A stretch of 64,000 nucleotides of DNA from Ohessyouella blattaphilus (lineage in GTDB: Bacteria; Bacillota; Clostridia; Lachnospirales; Lachnospiraceae), in the NCBI RefSeq assembly GCF_024721265.1, contig NZ_JAMXOC010000002.1, positions 186,001 through 250,000 on the forward strand, in the 5' to 3' direction. The notes under the pieces are model-generated. The model made no database searches. It was not told the origin of the DNA and saw only the letters and a program-made list of their open reading frames with translations. Each line of letters starts with the position of its first letter. Position 1 is the first letter of the stretch. The position numbers were made by a program, and so were the translations under genes. Positions 1 to 7,320 of the stretch are shown piece after piece.

Positions 1-1
1 T

Positions 2-271
2 CCCTTTGTAAAATCTCTTCAATCATTTACAAATATCGAGGTGAAGGGATTGATGACGATCGCCCCTTATGTCAGCGATCCTGAGGAAAATCGCCCTGTT
101 TTCGCCACTTTACGCAAATTATTAGTTGACATCAAGGAGGAAAACCTTGATAATGTTAATGTGAGTATACTTTCGATGGGTATGTCCAATGACTATCAAA
201 TTGCTATTGAAGAGGGTGCCACCATGGTTCGAGTGGGTACAGAGATCTTCGGTGAAAGAAATTATGCTTAA
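2..271 (+). CDS. yggS: YggS-family PLP homeostasis protein, C-terminal part
   Basis: The reading frame is open from the window edge, so only the last ~89 residues are present. YggS/PLPBP proteins bind pyridoxal phosphate in an alanine-racemase-like barrel and buffer free PLP in the cytosol. The C-terminal signature is clear: GLMTIAP, then LSMGMSNDYQIAI, then VRVGTEIFGER, which shape the phosphate-binding side of the barrel. It lies 30 bp upstream of sepF, the usual Firmicutes order in the division cluster. The GTG at 41 is internal, not the real start. Confidence 0.93.
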   Translation, partial: PFVKSLQSFTNIEVKGLMTIAPYVSDPEENRPVFATLRKLLVDIKEENLDNVNVSILSMGMSNDYQIAIEEGATMVRVGTEIFGERNYA

Positions 272-301
272 TAATACACTTAATATAGGAGAGTATTAAA
301 T

Positions 302-859
302 ATGGGAGTTCTTGACAAATTTTTAGACATAATTAAGATGACAGATGATGATGACTACGAAGACGACTTCTTTGATGAAGACGATGATTTTGTAGATAGT
401 GATGACTTCGAAGACAAGCCCAAAAAGAGCCTCTTCGGCGGTAGCAAGAAAAGTAGTCGTTCTAAGCTAGACGATTATGAAGACGAGGATTACTCATCCT
501 CTAGCCCAGCAGGCAGAGGGAACAATGTAACCCCGATGCGTTCTAGTGCTCCGCGTAAAAGCAACAAATCCATGGAAGTTTGTGTTATCAAACCAACTTC
601 TGTTGAAGATTCACGTGAGATTACTGAGACCCTTTTAGAAGGCAGAACGGTAATTCTAAATATGGAAGGTCTTGATATTGAAGTTTCTCAGCGGATTATT
701 GACTTTGTTTCCGGGGCGACCTTCGCCATTGGTGGTAATTTACAGAAGATATCTAACTATATCTTCCTAGTAACCCCAAGCAACGTAGATATTTCCGGAG
801 ATTTACAAGATCTCTTAAATACTTCTTTTGACAATTCCTCAATGAGGAATCGCTTCTAA
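302..859 (+). CDS. sepF: Cell division protein SepF
   Basis: 185 aa. SepF binds FtsZ and the membrane and aligns or bundles FtsZ filaments at the septum. The N-terminus (MGVLDKFLDI...) is an amphipathic membrane-targeting helix. Residues ~15-70 are an unusually acidic Asp/Glu linker followed by a basic Ser/Lys stretch. The C-terminal domain (~92-175) carries the DUF552 signature, including SGATFAIGGNL and the final FLVTPSNVDISG. A GGAGAG ribosome site precedes the ATG. It sits in the yggS-sepF-ylmH-lspA order. Confidence 0.95.
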   Translation: MGVLDKFLDIIKMTDDDDYEDDFFDEDDDFVDSDDFEDKPKKSLFGGSKKSSRSKLDDYEDEDYSSSSPAGRGNNVTPMRSSAPRKSNKSMEVCVIKPTSVEDSREITETLLEGRTVILNMEGLDIEVSQRIIDFVSGATFAIGGNLQKISNYIFLVTPSNVDISGDLQDLLNTSFDNSSMRNRF

Positions 860-865
860 TTTGAT

Positions 866-1624
866 ATGACGAAGGAAGAGCAGTTATTGCAAAATCGCTT
901 GATTGAGCTTTCAGAGTGGGCGTATTCTCGTAATATCGCCGTTTACTCTGACTTTCTCGGTCTTAATGAACAGAATATACTTCATAGCACCCCGAAAGGG
1001 CTGTTTGCCAGTTCTTATACTTTGATTGGTGGCTATGATAACCCAGAGCGTCAGATGGCTAGATTTTCCCCTGATGCTCTTTATTATGAAGAAATATCGC
1101 CGCCGCTCCAAGTTCTTGCCATCACCCCGGTGAATAAGCGCTTTGCGGAAGACTTAAGCCACCGCGACTACCTCGGTTCGCTAATGAATCTTGGAGTCGT
1201 TAGAGAAAAGTTCGGTGATATCGTGATTACTGAGACGGTAACGTATATTTTTGTCACCCGGGAGATCGCCGCTTTTATCTGTGAAAAACTTTCAAAAGTT
1301 CGACATACTTCCGTTAAGTGCCAGGTTCTTGATACAGCAGACATTCATTATGAGCCGCGTACTCAGGAAATCTCCGGTTCGGTCAAATCCGTCCGTTTGG
1401 ATGCGGTGCTCGCAACAGCCTTTCCCTTATCAAGAAGCAAGCTGACCCCTTTAATCGAGGGTGGTCTGGTCTATGTAAACGGTAAGTTAATCACCAGTAA
1501 TGGCTATTCTCTTAAAGATGGCGACATTATCTCCGTGAGAGGCCACGGGCGGTTAAAATACCTAGGTTCCCAAGGGACTTCTAAAAAAGGCAAGCAAATT
1601 ATTCAAGTTCTGAAGTATATATAA
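866..1624 (+). CDS. ylmH: YlmH-family S4 RNA-binding protein
   Basis: 252 aa, starting 6 bp after sepF. YlmH proteins are cytosolic RNA-binding factors of the division cluster, linked in Bacillus to ribosome rescue/quality control. The C-terminal S4 domain (~180-245) is recognisable by VRLDAVLATAFPLSRSKLT, then VYVNGKLI and DGDIISVRGHGRL. The upstream two thirds is the conserved YlmH domain of unknown fold-specific role. Context and full length agree with the family. Confidence 0.9.
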   Translation: MTKEEQLLQNRLIELSEWAYSRNIAVYSDFLGLNEQNILHSTPKGLFASSYTLIGGYDNPERQMARFSPDALYYEEISPPLQVLAITPVNKRFAEDLSHRDYLGSLMNLGVVREKFGDIVITETVTYIFVTREIAAFICEKLSKVRHTSVKCQVLDTADIHYEPRTQEISGSVKSVRLDAVLATAFPLSRSKLTPLIEGGLVYVNGKLITSNGYSLKDGDIISVRGHGRLKYLGSQGTSKKGKQIIQVLKYI

Positions 1625-1634
1625 GGAGTGCATG

Positions 1635-2150
1635 ATGGAAAAAAACTCAAGAATTAAATACTATCTCATCTCATGTTTGGGCCTTGCCGCTTTGGTAGCG
1701 CTCGACCAGCTAACAAAAGTATTGGCAGTGCACTTTCTAAAAGATAAAGCGCCGGTTGTGCTGATTGACAATGTCCTAGAATTCTATTATTTAGAAAACT
1801 CAGGTGCCGCTTTTGGTATCCTTCAAGGAAAAATTATTTTCTTTTTAATAAGCTTTATCGTCGTCATTTTTCTATTCGTTATGTTTGCTAGACGCGTGCC
1901 GTTGACGAAGCAATTTTTGCCCCTAAGAGCGTGTATTCTCTTTATTATGGCAGGGGCTTTGGGAAATATGATTGATCGCCTTCGCTTTCAATACGTTATT
2001 GACTTTATCTATTTTAAGCTGATTGATTTTCCCATCTTTAATGTTGCCGATATTTATGTTACCGTTTCGGTAATCGTCTTAGTATTACTGATTTTTTTCT
2101 ACTACAAGGAGGATGATCTTGAAAAAATACTTCACAGTAGCAGAAAGTGA
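1635..2150 (+). CDS. lspA: Lipoprotein signal peptidase II
   Basis: About 171 aa with four membrane segments. LspA cleaves signal peptides from prolipoproteins before the lipid-modified cysteine. The catalytic aspartate motifs are visible: NMIDRLRFQYVIDFI and FNVADIYV; the NSGAAFGI loop is also conserved. Two ATGs are adjacent (1632 and 1635); the GGAG at 1625-1628 is 3 nt from the first and 6 nt from the second, so 1635 is preferred. The end overlaps the following gene. Confidence 0.95.
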   Translation: MEKNSRIKYYLISCLGLAALVALDQLTKVLAVHFLKDKAPVVLIDNVLEFYYLENSGAAFGILQGKIIFFLISFIVVIFLFVMFARRVPLTKQFLPLRACILFIMAGALGNMIDRLRFQYVIDFIYFKLIDFPIFNVADIYVTVSVIVLVLLIFFYYKEDDLEKILHSSRK

Positions 2151-3027
2151 TAATGAGCGCATTGATAAGTTTTTAAGCGAAGAGTTGGAAGACATTTCCC
2201 GTTCCCGGATTCAAAAGCTAATTAAGGACGGTTGCTTAAGCATTAACGGTAAGACAGCTAAGGCCAGCTATATCCTACAGGCAGGAGATGAGCTAGCTTT
2301 AGAAATCCCTGCCCTTAAGGAGCCAGAAATCCCTGCGGAAGATATTCCACTGGAGATTCTTTATGAAGACGATGATTTGATCTTTGTGAATAAGCCCAAA
2401 GGAATGGTGGTGCATCCGGCCCCAGGCCATTACACAGGCACCTTGGTTAACGCCCTCATGTATCATTTTAAGGATTCGCTCTCAGGTATTAACGGTGAAC
2501 TCCGTCCTGGAATTGTGCACCGAATCGATATGGATACCACCGGTGTACTGGTTGTCTGTAAGAATGACAAGGCTCATGCTGCTTTATCAGAACAACTAAA
2601 GGAGCACTCGATTACGCGAGTCTATGAGGCAATTGTGACGGGTAATATAAAGGAAGACACCCTGACCATTGACAAGCCTATCGGCAGAGATATAAAAGAC
2701 CGAAAGAAAATGAGCATTCATTCTAAGACGCCAAGGGAAGCCGTGACTCACGTTCAGGTACTTAAGCGCTTTGGCGACTACACCTACATTAAATGTCAGT
2801 TAGAAACAGGCCGCACCCATCAAATCCGCGTCCATTTAAAAAGTATCGGGCACCCGCTTTTAGGGGACTCTTTATACGGGCCAAAGAACGCGCCCTTTAA
2901 GAACTTGCAAGGCCAGACTCTACACGCGAGAATCCTTGGAGTTCTTCAGCCGACTACGGGAGAACACTTAGAGATTGAAGCGCCCTTACCGGATTACTTT
3001 AGCAAACTTTTAGAAATAATGGGCTAG
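2119..3027 (+). CDS. rluD: RluD-type 23S rRNA pseudouridine synthase
   Basis: About 302 aa. An N-terminal S4 domain (first ~60 residues, ERIDKFLSEEL) is followed by a pseudouridine synthase domain with the catalytic Asp in RIDMDTTGVLVV and the later ETGRTHQIRVHL motif. An in-frame ATG at 2113 directly abuts GGAGG, leaving no spacer; the TTG at 2119 has a normal 6-nt spacing and is the likelier start. Either start lies inside lspA, giving translational coupling. RluD is the usual downstream neighbour of lspA; the exact target uridines cannot be read from sequence. Confidence 0.9.
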   Translation: MKKYFTVAESDNERIDKFLSEELEDISRSRIQKLIKDGCLSINGKTAKASYILQAGDELALEIPALKEPEIPAEDIPLEILYEDDDLIFVNKPKGMVVHPAPGHYTGTLVNALMYHFKDSLSGINGELRPGIVHRIDMDTTGVLVVCKNDKAHAALSEQLKEHSITRVYEAIVTGNIKEDTLTIDKPIGRDIKDRKKMSIHSKTPREAVTHVQVLKRFGDYTYIKCQLETGRTHQIRVHLKSIGHPLLGDSLYGPKNAPFKNLQGQTLHARILGVLQPTTGEHLEIEAPLPDYFSKLLEIMG

Positions 3028-3058
3028 TTAGCCTCTAGCCTTTCACCATTATTTGCTA

Positions 3059-3064
3059 TATAAT
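3059..3064 (+). promoter_or_regulatory. Possible -10 element before the cytidylate-kinase-like gene
   Basis: A TATAAT hexamer lies in the short gap after rluD, 29 bp before the ATG at 3093, with AAAGGGGG ribosome site between. No convincing -35 is present (TTTCAC region is weak), so this would be a minor internal promoter. A GGCTAG/CTAGCC hairpin spans the rluD stop just upstream. Confidence 0.35.
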
Positions 3065-3092
3065 AGAGATAACAATAAAGGGGGTACAGATT

Positions 3093-3725
3093 ATGAATAC
3101 AATTATAACAATCGGTAGACAATACGGAAGCGCCGGCCGGGAAATCGGCTATAAAGTGGCAGATAAGTTAGGAATAAAGCTTTATGACCGGGAAATGCTT
3201 GATAGAGCGGCAAAAGAGAGCGGTTTGGCGGAAGAACTCTTCGAGACACACGACGAAAAGCCGAGTAGTAGTTTCCTTTATTCCTTGGTAATGGACACCT
3301 ATTCTTTAGGGTATTCTACCGCTTATTCTGATATGCCAATCAACTACAAGATCTTTTTAGCGCAATATGAGACCATTAAGAAGATCGCTTCAGAAGGTCC
3401 CTGTGTTCTCGTAGGACGCTGTGCAGACTATGCACTAGAAGAATTCGATAACGTTTTAAGTGTCTTTATTCATGCGGATATGGACGCGAAAGTAAAGCGG
3501 ATTAGCCGTCTTTACGATTTGACAGAAGGAAAAGCGCGAGAGCAGATCCATAAGACCGATAAGAAAAGAGCTAGCTATTATAACTATTACACCAATAAAA
3601 AATGGGGAAATGCCGAGACCTACGACGCTTGCCTCGATAGCTCTATCTTCGGTATCGACGGAACCGCTGATGCCATCCTTAAATTAGTAGAGACCAAAGA
3701 AAGTCTTAAAGAAGTGATTTTATAA
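3093..3725 (+). CDS. Cytidylate kinase-like family protein
   Basis: 210 aa. The N-terminal P-loop-like segment TIGRQYGSAGREIG and the following DREML are typical of the cytidylate-kinase-like family (AAA_26-like), common in clostridia and distinct from canonical Cmk. It probably binds a nucleotide, but the substrate is not established. The middle has VLVGRCADYAL and a lid-like segment rich in Arg/Lys (KVKRISRLYDL). It is followed by an intrinsic terminator and is the last gene of the plus-strand block. Confidence 0.8.
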   Translation: MNTIITIGRQYGSAGREIGYKVADKLGIKLYDREMLDRAAKESGLAEELFETHDEKPSSSFLYSLVMDTYSLGYSTAYSDMPINYKIFLAQYETIKKIASEGPCVLVGRCADYALEEFDNVLSVFIHADMDAKVKRISRLYDLTEGKAREQIHKTDKKRASYYNYYTNKKWGNAETYDACLDSSIFGIDGTADAILKLVETKESLKEVIL

Positions 3726-3734
3726 TAAACCTTT

Positions 3735-3762
3735 AAAAGCTGCGATTTATTCGCAGCTTTTT
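3735..3762 (+). terminator. Intrinsic terminator after the cytidylate-kinase-like gene
   Basis: AAAAGCTGCGA (3735-3745) pairs with TCGCAGCTTTT, loop TTTAT, followed by a short T-run. It starts 10 bp after the stop codon. Confidence 0.85.
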
Positions 3763-3800
3763 ATGTAACAGGAAAGTTCAAAGAACTTTCCTGTTACATA
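3762..3800. repeat. 18-bp perfect inverted repeat, 3-nt loop
   Basis: Arms 3762-3779 and 3783-3800 are exact reverse complements around AAA. It directly precedes the dispersed structured repeat at 3803. A palindrome of different sequence but similar size occupies the same place before the second copy (41634-41674), so the hairpin may belong to the element. Confidence 0.8.
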
Positions 3801-3802
3801 AA

Positions 3803-3895
3803 AAGCGCTCCGCTAGGATGCGCACTTCGGCGTAATGTATTTTGTGCGTATGCACACGCCGAAGGCGCCAGAATTTGCCCAGCGCAAATTCTATT
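3803..3895 (+). repeat. Dispersed structured repeat, copy 1
   Basis: Starts AAGCGCTCCGCTAGGATGCG. Internal pairing: GCGC-A-CTTCGGCG with CGCCGAAG-GCGC, then a terminal hairpin AGAATTTGC/GCAAATTCT. A near-identical copy is at 41675-41768 and a truncated inverted copy at 52693-52732. It encodes no protein. Compensated palindromes suggest a folded RNA or a REP/MITE-like DNA element. Confidence 0.8.
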
Positions 3896-3920
3896 TTACA
3901 TCATTATTAAATACTTTCTG

Positions 3921-3949
3921 TTGCATAGTAAAACTGTTTATCGTATACT
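3921..3949 (+). promoter_or_regulatory. Promoter of the HTH/pentapeptide gene
   Basis: TTGCAT (3921-3926), 17-bp spacer, TATACT (3944-3949). Good sigma-A match; the predicted start (~3956) falls inside the palindrome at 3953-3969. Confidence 0.7.
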
Positions 3950-3952
3950 AAA

Positions 3953-3969
3953 ACTATCTAATAGATAGT
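3953..3969. promoter_or_regulatory. Palindromic operator candidate
   Basis: ACTATCTA-A-TAGATAGT is a perfect 17-bp inverted repeat overlapping the predicted transcription start and 23 bp before the ATG at 3992. The encoded protein has its own helix-turn-helix, so autorepression is the simplest reading. Confidence 0.6.
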
Positions 3970-3991
3970 AAATTATAAAAAGGGAAGTTTT

Positions 3992-4510
3992 ATGAATGCA
4001 CAAATAAGAGAAGTAATCTTCTTAAGAAAAAAACTGCAAATGACCGGTAGTGATCTATCTAAAATTATCGACCCACCTATTCCTTTACCAAGTATCAGGG
4101 ACTGGGAGAGGGGGGCCAAGACGCCACCAGCTTATGTTCTGGCTTTTATCTTAAAAGAACTAAGGCATATCGAACTTTTAATTGAACAATTGAAAGAAGG
4201 AGACTTGTCGAATGCCACCCTCGCCAACTTTAAATTAAAAGGCGAGTCGCTTAGACAATGTCTCCTAACAGAATGTACTTTTCGCAATATTGATTTTTCG
4301 ATGACGGATTTTTCCGATTCACAGATATTAAGCTGCAACTTTTACAACTGTAAATTTAAGCAGTGCCTTCTGAATCGCTGTGACCTTGCGGGGACCTCTT
4401 TTAAAGAATGCGACTTTACTAAGGCATCCTTAACAGGCGCTCATTATACCACGGAAACCTTTACTGAGTGTCATCTTGAGAACGTGATTGGCGAAGTGGC
4501 CAACCGCTAA
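3992..4510 (+). CDS. HTH-pentapeptide repeat fusion protein
   Basis: 172 aa. Residues ~5-68 look like a helix-turn-helix domain (SIRDWERGAKTPPAYVL resembles the xRxWExGxxxP pattern of XRE/antitoxin-type proteins). From residue 71 to 165 the sequence divides exactly into 19 uninterrupted pentapeptides of the A(D/N)LxX type (DLSNA, TLANF, KLKGE, SLRQC...), with many Cys at position 5. Such repeats fold into a quadrilateral beta-helix, known as a DNA mimic in Qnr/MfpA. The function is unknown; a DNA-binding regulator with a sensor or DNA-mimic tail is an inference. The 3' end overlaps convergent ttcA by 50 bp. Confidence 0.8.
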   Translation: MNAQIREVIFLRKKLQMTGSDLSKIIDPPIPLPSIRDWERGAKTPPAYVLAFILKELRHIELLIEQLKEGDLSNATLANFKLKGESLRQCLLTECTFRNIDFSMTDFSDSQILSCNFYNCKFKQCLLNRCDLAGTSFKECDFTKASLTGAHYTTETFTECHLENVIGEVANR

Positions 4511-5207
4511 TATCGCCATTAAGAATGGCCGAGAACATCCGCTGCTTTGCACCAGGGTGTTCCGTATTTAGCTGCTTTACCAAGTTCTTTGCGTATTCTC
4601 GCTTTGTATAGCCGTCAATTGGACAAGGACTTTTCACAACGGGTAGTCCTTGCTTATTCTTAAAACCGATAATATCGGCCTCGTCCATAAACATCAGTGG
4701 TCGAATTACCGTTAAATCCATACGGTCTAAGTAAGTCTTCGGTGAGAAGGAGTGAAACCGACCTTCAAACAGAAGAGAGAGTAGCATCGTCTCAATAATA
4801 TCGTCCTTGTGGTGGGCATATGCCACCTTATTACAGCCCATCTCCTTAATTGCTTGATTCAGGGCTCCTTTTCTCATCTTCGCACAGAGTGAACAAGGAT
4901 TCTTTTCTTTACGATCCTCAAATAGAATTTTGGCAATCTCCGAAGGGACAATCTGATAAGGGATGTCTAAATCCTGACAGATTGTAACCAGAGCGCTAAA
5001 ATCCACATTGTCATAACCTAAATCCACAGTAATCGCACTTAATTCAAACTTTTTAGGGTAAAAACGTTGCAAGCCCTTCATGGCATAGAGAAGGGTCAAG
5101 GAGTCTTTGCCACCGGATAAACCGACAGCAATATGGTCACCTTCTTCGATTAAATTATATTCGTCGACGGCTTTTCGCGTTAAACTTAATATTTGTTGCA
5201 TTTTCAT
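4461..5207 (-). CDS. ttcA: TtcA-like tRNA 2-thiocytidine synthetase (PP-loop ATPase)
   Basis: 248 aa. The PP-loop SGGKDSL near residue 30 binds and adenylates; NPCSLCAKMRKG supplies a CxxC pair and SPCPIDGYTKR a third Cys, the set that coordinates the Fe-S cluster in TtcA. Family members thiolate cytidine 32 of certain tRNAs. YAHHKDD is also typical of the PP-loop family. It is monocistronic, reading away from the integrase, and overlaps the end of the pentapeptide gene on the other strand. Another tRNA-thiolating PP-loop enzyme is possible, but the Cys spacing favours TtcA. Confidence 0.8.
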   Translation of the reverse strand: MKMQQILSLTRKAVDEYNLIEEGDHIAVGLSGGKDSLTLLYAMKGLQRFYPKKFELSAITVDLGYDNVDFSALVTICQDLDIPYQIVPSEIAKILFEDRKEKNPCSLCAKMRKGALNQAIKEMGCNKVAYAHHKDDIIETMLLSLLFEGRFHSFSPKTYLDRMDLTVIRPLMFMDEADIIGFKNKQGLPVVKSPCPIDGYTKREYAKNLVKQLNTEHPGAKQRMFSAILNGDISGWPLRQSRSQDDTQ

Positions 5208-5248
5208 TTTAATTTTTCCTCAGCAATCTAAATTTAATTCCAAAGCAG

Positions 5249-5257
5249 ATTATAGCA
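5249..5257 (-). promoter_or_regulatory. Extended -10 promoter for ttcA
   Basis: On the minus strand TGC-TATAAT, an extended -10, lies 42 bp before the ttcA ATG; no clear -35 is seen. It overlaps a small GCAT/ATGC hairpin just after the integrase stop. Confidence 0.5.
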
Positions 5258-5266
5258 TAAAAATGC

Positions 5267-6328
5267 TTAATCTTCTCGTAATTTAACAATATTTGCTGCC
5301 TTTCTGCGTCTTTCATCATCAATAGCCGCATAATGCTTCCTAGTAGTATTAATATCCTTATGGCCAAGGACATCCGCAACTAGATAGATGTCACCGGTTT
5401 CTTTATAGAGTGAGGTGCCATAGGTACTGCGTAGTTTATGAGGGGTAATCTTCTTATTAGGGGTTACCTGTTTTGCATATTTCTTAACCATATTTTGAAT
5501 TGCTTGCACACCCATGCGAGTTCTTCTAGTAGAGAGGAAAAGTGCATCTTCAGCGGATGGAAGAGGAGTGGTATTGTTACGAACTACTTCCAAATAGTTC
5601 ATTAAAGCCGCCTCGACTTCATCACCAAAATAGACAACCATCTGGCTACCGCCTTTCCTGGTAACGGTAATGCCGTTATTTTTAAAATCTACATCAGAGA
5701 TATTAAGACCAACACATTCAGAGACACGAATTCCTGTACCTAAAAGCAAGGTTAAGATGGCTAAATCCCGATCCTTGGTTTTGTTATAGTACGTTAACGC
5801 TTGTCCGGTCAGCGTATTACCAGCATTTTCTACGAAATCAAGGAGTTCGGCCACTTCATCGGCATCTAGGCGAATAATCGCCTTATCGTGAAGCTTAGGC
5901 ATATCAACTAATAGCGTGGGATTGGTTTTAATCACCTGGCGCTTAAAGTAATAAGCATAAAAGCTTCTAAGAGCGGACATTTTACGGGCCAAGCCTTTCT
6001 CAGTATTCGTCTGAATATCGCCTTTTTCATCCTTATAAACCTTCAAATACTCCATATATTCTTCAATATCAACCGCTTGAATGCGATCAAGATCAGCCGG
6101 TGTAAATTGCTCCATGGAATATTTACGATACGTTGGATTGCATTCCTTTAGGAAGTTAAAGAATACCCGTAGGTCATATGCATAACTAATTCTTGTTTTT
6201 GCTGATGTAGTCGGTTCGATTGCCCGGAAATAATCCTTTGCAAAAGATGGTAGCGTTTTAAGAACCTCACGAAGCTGCAGTGTATATTTAATAGTTAATT
6301 CTTGATGATACGATAGTTTTTCAGCCAT
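5267..6328 (-). CDS. Tyrosine recombinase, XerS-like
   Basis: 353 aa, the length of streptococcal XerS. Residues ~25-130 form the SAM-like core-binding domain; the catalytic domain has R201 (TGIRVSE), K225, H297-xx-R300 (HKLR), H323 (LGHKD) and nucleophile Y333 (KHYAAI), all intact. It could be the single-recombinase chromosome-dimer resolution enzyme or the integrase of the adjacent remnant. A good promoter and GGAGG ribosome site precede the ATG. Upstream lie direct repeats, hairpins and a broken rolling-circle Rep gene, as in elements that exploit Xer sites. Confidence 0.9.
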   Translation of the reverse strand: MAEKLSYHQELTIKYTLQLREVLKTLPSFAKDYFRAIEPTTSAKTRISYAYDLRVFFNFLKECNPTYRKYSMEQFTPADLDRIQAVDIEEYMEYLKVYKDEKGDIQTNTEKGLARKMSALRSFYAYYFKRQVIKTNPTLLVDMPKLHDKAIIRLDADEVAELLDFVENAGNTLTGQALTYYNKTKDRDLAILTLLLGTGIRVSECVGLNISDVDFKNNGITVTRKGGSQMVVYFGDEVEAALMNYLEVVRNNTTPLPSAEDALFLSTRRTRMGVQAIQNMVKKYAKQVTPNKKITPHKLRSTYGTSLYKETGDIYLVADVLGHKDINTTRKHYAAIDDERRRKAANIVKLRED

Positions 6329-6379
6329 AAGAATACCTCCAAAGTCCTGATAAATACAGGGGTTAACGTAATTGTGTTA

Positions 6380-6408
6380 AGTATATCATGTTTTCACCTA
6401 TCTGTCTA
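6380..6408 (-). promoter_or_regulatory. Promoter of the Xer-like recombinase gene
   Basis: Minus strand TAGACA (6408-6403), 17-bp spacer, TATACT (6385-6380). It sits 9 bp from the border of direct repeat A, about 50 bp before the ATG at 6328. Confidence 0.7.
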
Positions 6409-6416
6409 CTCTAAAT

Positions 6417-6553
6417 CTGTATTTGACGTATAGATTGGTGTATCCCTTGTATTTACTAGCTTTACCTCTCTAGCTACGTGTTGGCTTGTGCAACCCCCTT
6501 TCTAACAAGTGACTGTTAAGTGTTGCTATTGTCAAGTATAGGCAAACCCGATT
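6417..6553. repeat. Direct repeat copy A of the 6.4-7.3 kb element
   Basis: About 137 bp, imperfectly repeated in the same orientation at 7135-7272. The first ~40 bp and the block TGTTGCTATTGTCAAGTA near the end are identical; the middle has diverged and shifted by one base. GTAT recurs at 6419, 6428, 6440 and 6449, an iteron-like pattern. Confidence 0.85.
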
Positions 6554-7134
6554 TAGCACCTCACTAGTGCACCGAGCGCACGCGCTCAAGGGGACCCCAA
6601 CACCCCAAAATCGCCCGCGTGCCCAGTGCGCTATATGTACCGCTAAAAGCGTTATTTCCCTTTTTGAGCAATATTATTATATTATTTGTGTATTTTTATG
6701 TGTGTGTTTTGTTGTGTGCAATATGCGTGATATGATGCTACGCATCATGAATGCTAATGTTCTTTTGTTTGTTAGTTGATTTTAAAAAATGTTAGTTTGT
6801 TTGTTTAAATTTTTTATTTGTTTTTTCTAGGGGCGCTTGCCCCAAACCCCAGCAAGCAAAGGTTGCTTGACCCCAACAGGGAGTTGCACTCCCATGGCAC
6901 GGAAAGGGGGAAACCCTCCTTTCCTTTTTTTAGAGCGTACAACCCTATCCAACGTCAAGGGCAAGGCAAGCGGTACAATAAAACCTGTACCGCCCTTGAC
7001 AGTTGCCGACACATCAACAAAAGGGAACCCTTTTCTAAAGGGTTCAGACACATGAATTTCAAGTTCAACTCTTCCATCTAGTACGGCAAATACCCGTTTT
7101 CTTAATAGCATTTGCAATCTTTTAATAAAACCTG
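6554..7134. mobile_element. Hairpin-dense non-coding segment between direct repeats
   Basis: No convincing gene. It holds at least eight perfect or near-perfect inverted repeats: 6574-6587, 6732-6748, 6830-6843, 6853-6869, 6879-6893, 6901-6924 (followed by T7, a terminator), 6954-7000 (nested) and 7025-7045. Two open frames (6567-6779 and 6827-7225) lack ribosome sites and family resemblance. Such packing of stems recalls the single- or double-strand origins of rolling-circle plasmids and filamentous phages, which fits the nearby Rep fragment; this role is an inference. Confidence 0.6.
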
Positions 7135-7272
7135 CTGTATTTGACGTATAGATTGGTGTATCCCTTGTATTTACTGCCTTTACCTCTCTGGCTGATTGCC
7201 TTCCACCGCGTCCCCTTTTCAACAAACTGACGTTTGAGTGTTGCTATTGTCAAGTAAGAGGACCCCGAATTT
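7135..7272. repeat. Direct repeat copy B of the 6.4-7.3 kb element
   Basis: Partner of 6417-6553, same orientation, 718 bp apart. It contains the same GTAT iteron-like start and the same TGTTGCTATTGTCAAGTA block, which on the minus strand includes TTGACA. Confidence 0.85.
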
Positions 7273-7277
7273 GTCAA

Positions 7278-7300
7278 CAACAAAAAAAGAGAATGCTCTA
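7278..7300 (-). terminator. Terminator of the rep-fragment transcript
   Basis: AGAGAATG/CATTCTCT stem with 7-nt loop; on the minus strand it is followed by a run of seven T. It lies 20 bp after the stop of the small membrane protein gene at 7321. Confidence 0.8.
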
Positions 7301-7320
7301 AACATTCTCTTCTTTGTACA

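Noticed and set aside
6567-6779. 70-aa plus-strand open frame
   Set aside because: No ribosome site, crosses inverted repeats, composition unlike the real genes.
6827-7225. 132-aa minus-strand open frame across the hairpin region
   Set aside because: It has no ribosome site, runs through direct repeat B and several perfect hairpins, and its C-terminus is low-complexity Gly/Pro/Arg with no family resemblance.
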